Translations under genes and position numbers: made by a program
Part shown: positions 58,270 to 64,000 of the stretch, piece by piece
How positions within the stretch are numbered: position 1 is the first letter of the stretch
How the letters are laid out: every line of letters begins with the position of its first letter
Notes under the pieces: generated by a model
Database searches by the model: none
Told to the model about the DNA's origin: nothing
The model's input: the letters and a program-made list of their open reading frames with translations, nothing else
From: Prosopocoilus inquinatus
Taxonomy: Eukaryota; Arthropoda; Insecta; Coleoptera; Lucanidae
DNA length: 64,000 nucleotides
Direction: 5' to 3'
Assembly (NCBI GenBank): GCA_036172665.1
Contig: CM069872.1
Coordinates: forward strand, 37,558,101-37,622,100

Positions 58270-61200
58270 AATGTTGTATGAACGTGACTTTATACTGAAG
58301 AAGCGAAGTGTCAATTTCTATATCATTTTTACAGAACGTACGATCAATTATACATATTCGTAATATAAGTATAACTGAGTAGGATGACAATGAATCCAAT
58401 TAAAACTAGAAGCTCATATAGAACTAAAATAGAAACTTAATAAAAAATGAACAGTTCCAGACACTTGCATAAAATTTTCGAAAAACTGTCGGATTAACCA
58501 ATAAATATTCACTAGGGTAACCTGTCTCTGTCATTTTTTAAAACAAATTTTCCTAAATTTTTCACAAAAATTCACATCGATCAAAGGCAAATTCATTTTT
58601 TTTATTTCATAACCATTATTAAATTAAGCCGAACTGTAATTTATTGAGTTTTAAGTGATGCTTTCATTGCAACTTGAAATGATAAACAATTTGAAACTGA
58701 GTGTGTGTTTCTGTGGAATATTGTTAAAATAGAAACAGCAACTGAGAAGACAATTCTAGTTTACCAGAAAATTTGCATTTGTAACACGCGTGTATTTCAC
58801 ATTAAAATTACGGTGAGGACGTGAGAACTTAACAATCGCTGTTATCATCATCGGAATATGTGAGACAATTAAAGATCTTATCAGCAACGGAACATCTCCC
58901 AGAATTTGCAGGATGTTAGACGAGTTAGTTTCACAAACTTTGCAAATAGATGTTTGTGATTTGAAACGATTAGTTAGAAAACTAGATCACACTCTCATAT
59001 TTTCCTGAATTTGGTTTTGCTTTGATGTGACTTTACCTGAGGAGAATAAATATGTAGTGAAGATAAATTATTTACAAATCACATTGGAAACGGTACAAAT
59101 TTCCCCACATGTTTGATATTCTCGCAGACATAACAGATATGTTCTGTTTGTCACGAAGATCGATGCGTGTTAATTTGGAATCGTCCCGGTGTGTTCATTC
59201 GGGTTAATGATTGTGATTAAGCATAGAGCCGCAAATAATAACTGAGAGGCTTATACGTGTCATGTCCCATAAACATTATGCTCCAGTAAATGCGGGAAAG
59301 TAATCTCGTTCCTTCTTTGCGATTCCCATTGGAATACTAGACAAGAATATCTACCCGATATATTATTTACAATATTTCCAATAATGTCGCTGTACGTTAC
59401 GACATCATCTGTTCTAAAAATATCGGCGTTTTTCACGGTTCTTGACAATTTCACCGAAGGGAAAAACCCAGCCTCATGCAGCTAACTCTTAATGAAAATA
59501 CAATGTATGAACTGTTCGGCTTCGGCCTCGTTGCTGGCAACATTCATTAAACTACGTTTCTATTGAACTGTCGGCTCACGCCAATATTTAAATCATCGCC
59601 GTCGGCATTCGGTCATGATTTGTGCATTTTCTTGCTCGCGTTTTACAGAGGTGGCATGACTGGCGGATAAATATCGATATTCTCGGCCGTCCTGGACGGC
59701 GTCTTATAAGAACGATTGCTTTGATTCATTTGTCATATAATTATCCCACACCACTCAAAAGATCTTTCTGCGTATTGCGCTTTGTAATCACGAAACTTCG
59801 TCGTATCTCACCACAATAGCACGAACAAGATAAACAGCCGAGAGAAAAATAAATCTAAAAAAAAACGAATCAGCAGGACGCTATCAGTGAATTCCCATTC
59901 AGCATCGGTAGACCGATGTACAGAGATCCATCCATTGTTTAAATATTTAACAACCGTATACGTTCGAAAGTTATGCAACCATAAATTCGAAAGCTTCTGA
60001 AAAAATCTATTCGAGGAATAAAAGAATTAAAATTAACATTAAAAGTTTTACCATCACAGGAAGGGCCCGTCTGGATGGGCAGTGTCCACCCTGTTCCATT
60101 AATTCTTTTCAATGCAATGGAACTTTATGATGGAGTTGTTCTTACACCTAAATTATTTACATTTACTTGGAACCTACCCTTCGAACGAGTATATTCCTTT
60201 TTTGCAATTGTCACCTACTCACTGTAAATCACCGCTAGCCGCCACTGTTAACAACAATAATTAAATCAATTTATGTAATAAGGGCTTAAGTCACAGTAGA
60301 AATTGCATTTTCGCAGAAAACCTCATTTATATTGTCACAATACGAAAAGGGATTTGTTAACGATAAGTTTATGATTACGATAAAAAAGATTGATCATTTG
60401 GTTTAGATGTTAAATTGAAATGTTTACACTAATCGATTTGAGCACATTATATTTGTGTATATATACTGGTCTCATGACCTAGGGAGGAGATGAAAAGGGT
60501 AGCTAGGGGAGATTAAATTAAAGAGTTTTTCTTAATACATTTCTGGTAAAAACGCAATAACTAAAAAGTTACAAGAGTTTAAAGCGAAATTAATTAACAA
60601 GCAAAAGTTACTCCCTGTAGTAATACTTTATGTTTTAAAATCAAATTTGAGGTATTTATGAGTTAATTGAACGCTGCTTTACAATAAACAACTATTTTAA
60701 AAAATGTAGTCACGTTAGAGTTATGGCTATTTCATTTTTTCTTCTATTGCTCAAAAACAGGTTTTCATGTCGTTGTCCACCGCCTACTAATTAAAAACAA
60801 AACTAGTAAAGAGATTAATAACATGGGTATCTTATGAATGGTGGTTTTGATAAACTTAGAGTTTAGTTAATAATAAAGTTGCATTTTGTGAAATAATTTT
60901 TTTTATTTCGAAAAAGAAAAAAGCTTTATTTTGATGTCCATTCAATCTCCGTAGGTTGTGGGACACCTAGTATATATTCGCATGAAATAAAAACAGTAGT
61001 ATACAATAAATAAATAAATAGGCGAAATCATAAAACAATAAATAAATTTAAGTTTAAAAACTTTTGATCTCCAACAACCACTGTAAGGCTTTAGAAGTGA
61101 CTTGATGTAGCTCTGTGCATCACTTGAAACTATACTAGTTGCGACTGCTTCGAAAATAATTAATTTCATTTGCTATTTTAGCGTAGAGCACTCGCTCGCT

Positions 61201-62492
61201 TGGCATAACATTACCGCACATAAAATAATCAAAGTTTGTTACATTACCGTTATTGTACACTTGGCGCTTCATCCGAGGCCAAACAATCCGGAATTCACTA
61301 ACACACTGATTGACTGCGGCGTACTAAACTCGTCACTAAATAATCACTGGTTAACTGCCTACTGACTGTCACTGATTAACTGCGTCCTAACTGAATGATT
61401 AGATTTACAAATTTTCCTTTTTATACTACACCGTGTAGCTGCATTATTAGATTTACAAATTTCCCTTTTTATAATACACCGTGTAGGATGTGACATGAAG
61501 TGCGTTTCTAAAGGATTGTGTCGGTAGCAGCAAAATTGTCAACGTCTCGTCAACTGCATTTAAAGAGCGAGCACGATAGTTGTTTTGAAATACGATCTGC
61601 TGTGTACCATTCTTAAGTAAGTTCAGACGACTTGGGTGTCATTTGTCAGCATAGAATTCTCTCTATTAAACCGTTAATTTTGCAAAAGCTCCATCGACTC
61701 AAAAGATCTTTGATCTGCGAGCTAAGTAGACGTCGATAATTCATGCCAGACAGTTTCTGCGACGATTAAGGCTGTCTGGATGAGCGTACTTGCGAAATGC
61801 TAACTAAACAATTCTGTCAATTAACTAAAAATACGTGTGTAAAATTTAAAATAGTAAGAACGAATTTTGATAATATTTTTTGAAGCGCGACATATACTAA
61901 ACTATAACTTTTATGCAGAAACCATTAATTCTATTAATAAGTGTGTAAATATTCACTAAGATTTATGCGTTTTCTACAGACGTACGTCAATGTTATAAAC
62001 ACATTTTTGTGTGCGTTTCGAAAACAAAATTTTTAATTTATGTCCTTTTTTGCAAAAAGCCGTTAAATTATTCTCCTACTAAATATCAGACATTTTTTAG
62101 AGTCCGTACTCTTTGAAAACTCCTTTCTCAACAGAATTTATTTAGCTAAGAACTAAAAAAGATTGGAAGTGGTATTTGTACTGCCGCGATCAAACGAATC
62201 GAGACCGACTGAGAGTTTTGTAACCCTTATTGTTAGCATCAGTAAGGACGCGGTTAGCTTGCAGCGGTTTCGATTAGGATGATAGCAATTGTGCATTCAA
62301 GAAATAGAATAGTGGAATAGAGAAGGTGATCCAAGAAAGGATGGCAAAAGAAGAGCATAAACGTCAAATCTCTGGTGTCATATTTGATGTTTGAAGGTAG
62401 ATCACTATGCCACTCATCTGTCTGCTATTTGCTTTTTGTTATTTTGATCTTATGTCGACGTATTAACTCATTAACGTTTAGTTCCACCGTCC
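58270..62492. other. No recognisable gene; CpG-richer block at 59440-59830
   Basis: Mostly AT-rich. 59440-59830 is CpG-richer without a protein-like frame. A pair of 41-bp direct repeats lies at 61398-61486. A 75-codon frame on the minus strand at 60942-61169 has no family match. Confidence 0.3.
61398..61486. repeat. 41-bp direct repeat in tandem, 48-bp period
   Basis: ATTAGATTTACAAATTTTCC...CACCGTGTAG at 61398-61438 recurs at 61446-61486 with a few changes. Just upstream CACTGATTGACTGCGG, CACTGGTTAACTGCC and CACTGATTAACTGCG (61300-61385) form a shorter repeated word. Confidence 0.85.
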
Positions 62493-63772
62493 CAGTGGCG
62501 TAGCTAGAAGTCAAGCCGCGGGGTTGCAAAATTTCAGTCAGCGCCTTAAAATCAAAATTTAACTATTTCGTTAAAACTTTGAAAAACAAAAGTGCTTCAT
62601 TGTTTCTAGATTATCCTATTTCCAAAAAGTGACAGGATCTATCAATCATTTTAAGTTAGAAAAGTTCCTGTAAACCAGCGCTAAGCGGTGTGCGCTTCAA
62701 TTGTTCCTCAAACACTTCTTTCTTGAATAAATTCATTTTCAGCTGTTACTTCTTCCATTCTAGTATTCCCGTTCACTCAGCTTTATTCGAAATTGTTTTT
62801 CGTAACGTTATTTCTTGAATATTTTGAGTTAAGATCCACGGTAATGGATGGGGCTACAAATGTTAATAAATTCTTTCGCTTTGCGTTTAAATCTTACTTA
62901 TTCGAAATTTTCAGTTGCTTCTTTGAAACTGTTTTCACGGAAATGAGGGGGACAAAGTTACGACTCGTCGTTATAGATGGCACCATATATGTTTATTGTT
63001 TATTAGAAAAGCTAGCGGAAGTATCCCTTCAACTGTTCCTCAAACGCTTTCTCCAAGAAGAAATTTGTTTTCATCTGCTTTGAAAAACTGATTACCGGAA
63101 ATTAAACGGAACAAAATTGCTTGCCACTGTATACAGATTAACAGTTGGCGCTACTTTTATTTGAAACTTCCCATTTCTGTTCAACTTAATTTATTGGAAA
63201 TTAATATATTTCTTTTTTTCGTAATGTTATTTCTTGAATTTTTCTTAGCGAATTGCTTCTCTCTCAAATAAAGAGAACGATGTTACGCTCCAGGGTAACA
63301 GATGGCGCTACAAATGGTAATCAAATCAAATTTAAATTTTATTAACTTATATTAGAAGTTATTTTTTTGAGTACGTTGTTTTTGAACGTTCTTAACTTAG
63401 CTTTTCTTTAAATCTTTTCCCGGCGAATTACGAACGTAAGGCGCGGGTTACCAGATGACGCCACGTTGGATATAAACGCTTGAAACTATTCCTCCACCTT
63501 TTTTCAGTTGCTTTGAACTTTAATTTTAATCCTCACGGTTTTAATTTAAAAACTATTCGGTAAATTTCTTGTCTTTTTTTCATTATCTTTCTTTTGTGCG
63601 CTTATTAGAAATCTTGGAAGTTTTCTCTTTTCCGCGTGATTTTTTTTTTTAGAAATCAAGTAAATATGAAACCGTCTGTAATTACGTTTGCCAATAAATA
63701 TTTTGGTTTCTTACTTTAGGTTTTGGCCTCCTGGCACCGGGTTGCTTTGCAATTCCTGTGGCTACGCCACTG
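62493..63772. mobile_element. hAT-like non-autonomous element with internal tandem array
   Basis: The ends CAGTGGCGTAGCTAGAAGTC (62493) and inverted CAGTGGCGTAGCCACAGGAA (63772) define 1280 bp; both sides also have GGGTTGC-like words further in. The flanks CACCGTCC (62485-62492) and CATCGTCC (63773-63780) match 7 of 8. No transposase coding is visible, and the 96-codon frame at 62793-63083 lies in the repeat array. Confidence 0.82.
62690..63560. repeat. Degenerate internal tandem array, about 4-5 units
   Basis: Diverged units of about 150-170 bp share TTCAACTGTTCCTCAAAC-type, CGTAATGTTATTTCTTGAAT-type and GTAACAGATGGCGCTACAAA-type words. The last word appears in variant form near 62835, 62970, 63130, 63295 and 63445. 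Drift is heavy, so unit limits are approximate. Confidence 0.6.
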
Positions 63773-64000
63773 CATCGTCCAGGCGTTGCTCCGTGATTCA
63801 CTTCTTCGCTTAGAAGTTGATTTCTGGATCTAATATAATAAAAATCAGAACGATATTGTTCTGTTTATATTAGATCCTTTTATGTCTGCGTTTGTCACGA
63901 ACCACAATACTCCTGTGTAAATGTCCGGTATGTTGCAAAAGAAGTGCTTCTAGTTCTTGGAAATTCGTTTCAGTTTTCGCAAACCCTGACGTGAATGGGT

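Noticed and set aside
60942..61169. 75-codon minus-strand frame ending RIYTRCPTTYGD.
   Set aside because: No recognised family or start context; A/T-rich surroundings make chance likely.
1..64000. tRNA, rRNA and CRISPR-type features.
   Set aside because: No tRNA B-box with cloverleaf partner, no rRNA segment and no spaced identical repeats were seen; the window is eukaryotic.

Overview
This is eukaryotic, almost certainly insect, genomic DNA. It is AT-rich, has no operon-like gene packing, and its only recognisable protein-coding sequence belongs to transposable elements (TEs) of families typical of insects: four mariners, pogo, hAT, Jockey, a CR1-like LINE, BEL/Pao and Penelope. No host exon, tRNA or rRNA gene could be supported. 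The species cannot be named from the sequence; a beetle or similar insect is only a guess.

Layout. 1-905: 3' part of an RNase H-bearing non-LTR element. 1955-2955: broken mariner. 4115-5089: Penelope-like element (reverse transcriptase tail plus GIY-YIG). 5766-8437: degenerate hAT element with target duplication, carrying a complete but dead mariner (7091-8317). 10336-11740: CR1-like LINE interrupted by a 128-bp MITE. 13691-14735: third mariner. 22220-22347: MITE, then first copy of a hammerhead-ribozyme foldback repeat (22485-22930). 24030-24129: 26-bp tandem repeat. 28466-33000: MITE plus near full-length but broken Jockey element. 37008-40870: 761-bp palindromic element, near-intact mariner transposase and a pogo-like transposase. 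43780-47290: old CCAACC-rich repeat DNA holding a hAT element with perfect target duplication, a hairpin, and the second hammerhead repeat, which forms a perfect 204-bp-arm palindrome. 51720-53475: BEL/Pao remnant. 55395-58269: several inverted-repeat elements nested in one another, with the third hammerhead repeat inside. 62493-63772: hAT-like element with an internal degenerate tandem array.

The most interesting signal is a dispersed non-coding family (three loci, five motif copies) whose inverted arms each encode a hammerhead self-cleaving ribozyme: core CUGANGA, stem II AGCCC/GGGCU, GAAA, a tiny palindromic stem III ACAGCUGU, and stem I CUCUG/CAGAG. Two of the five have an intact catalytic core. 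A Penelope-like element, the class known to carry hammerheads and thought to mobilise retrozymes, lies in the same window. Between the TEs lie CpG-richer blocks with TAATTA cores and no coding signal; these may be regulatory DNA of a neighbouring gene, but that is only inference.
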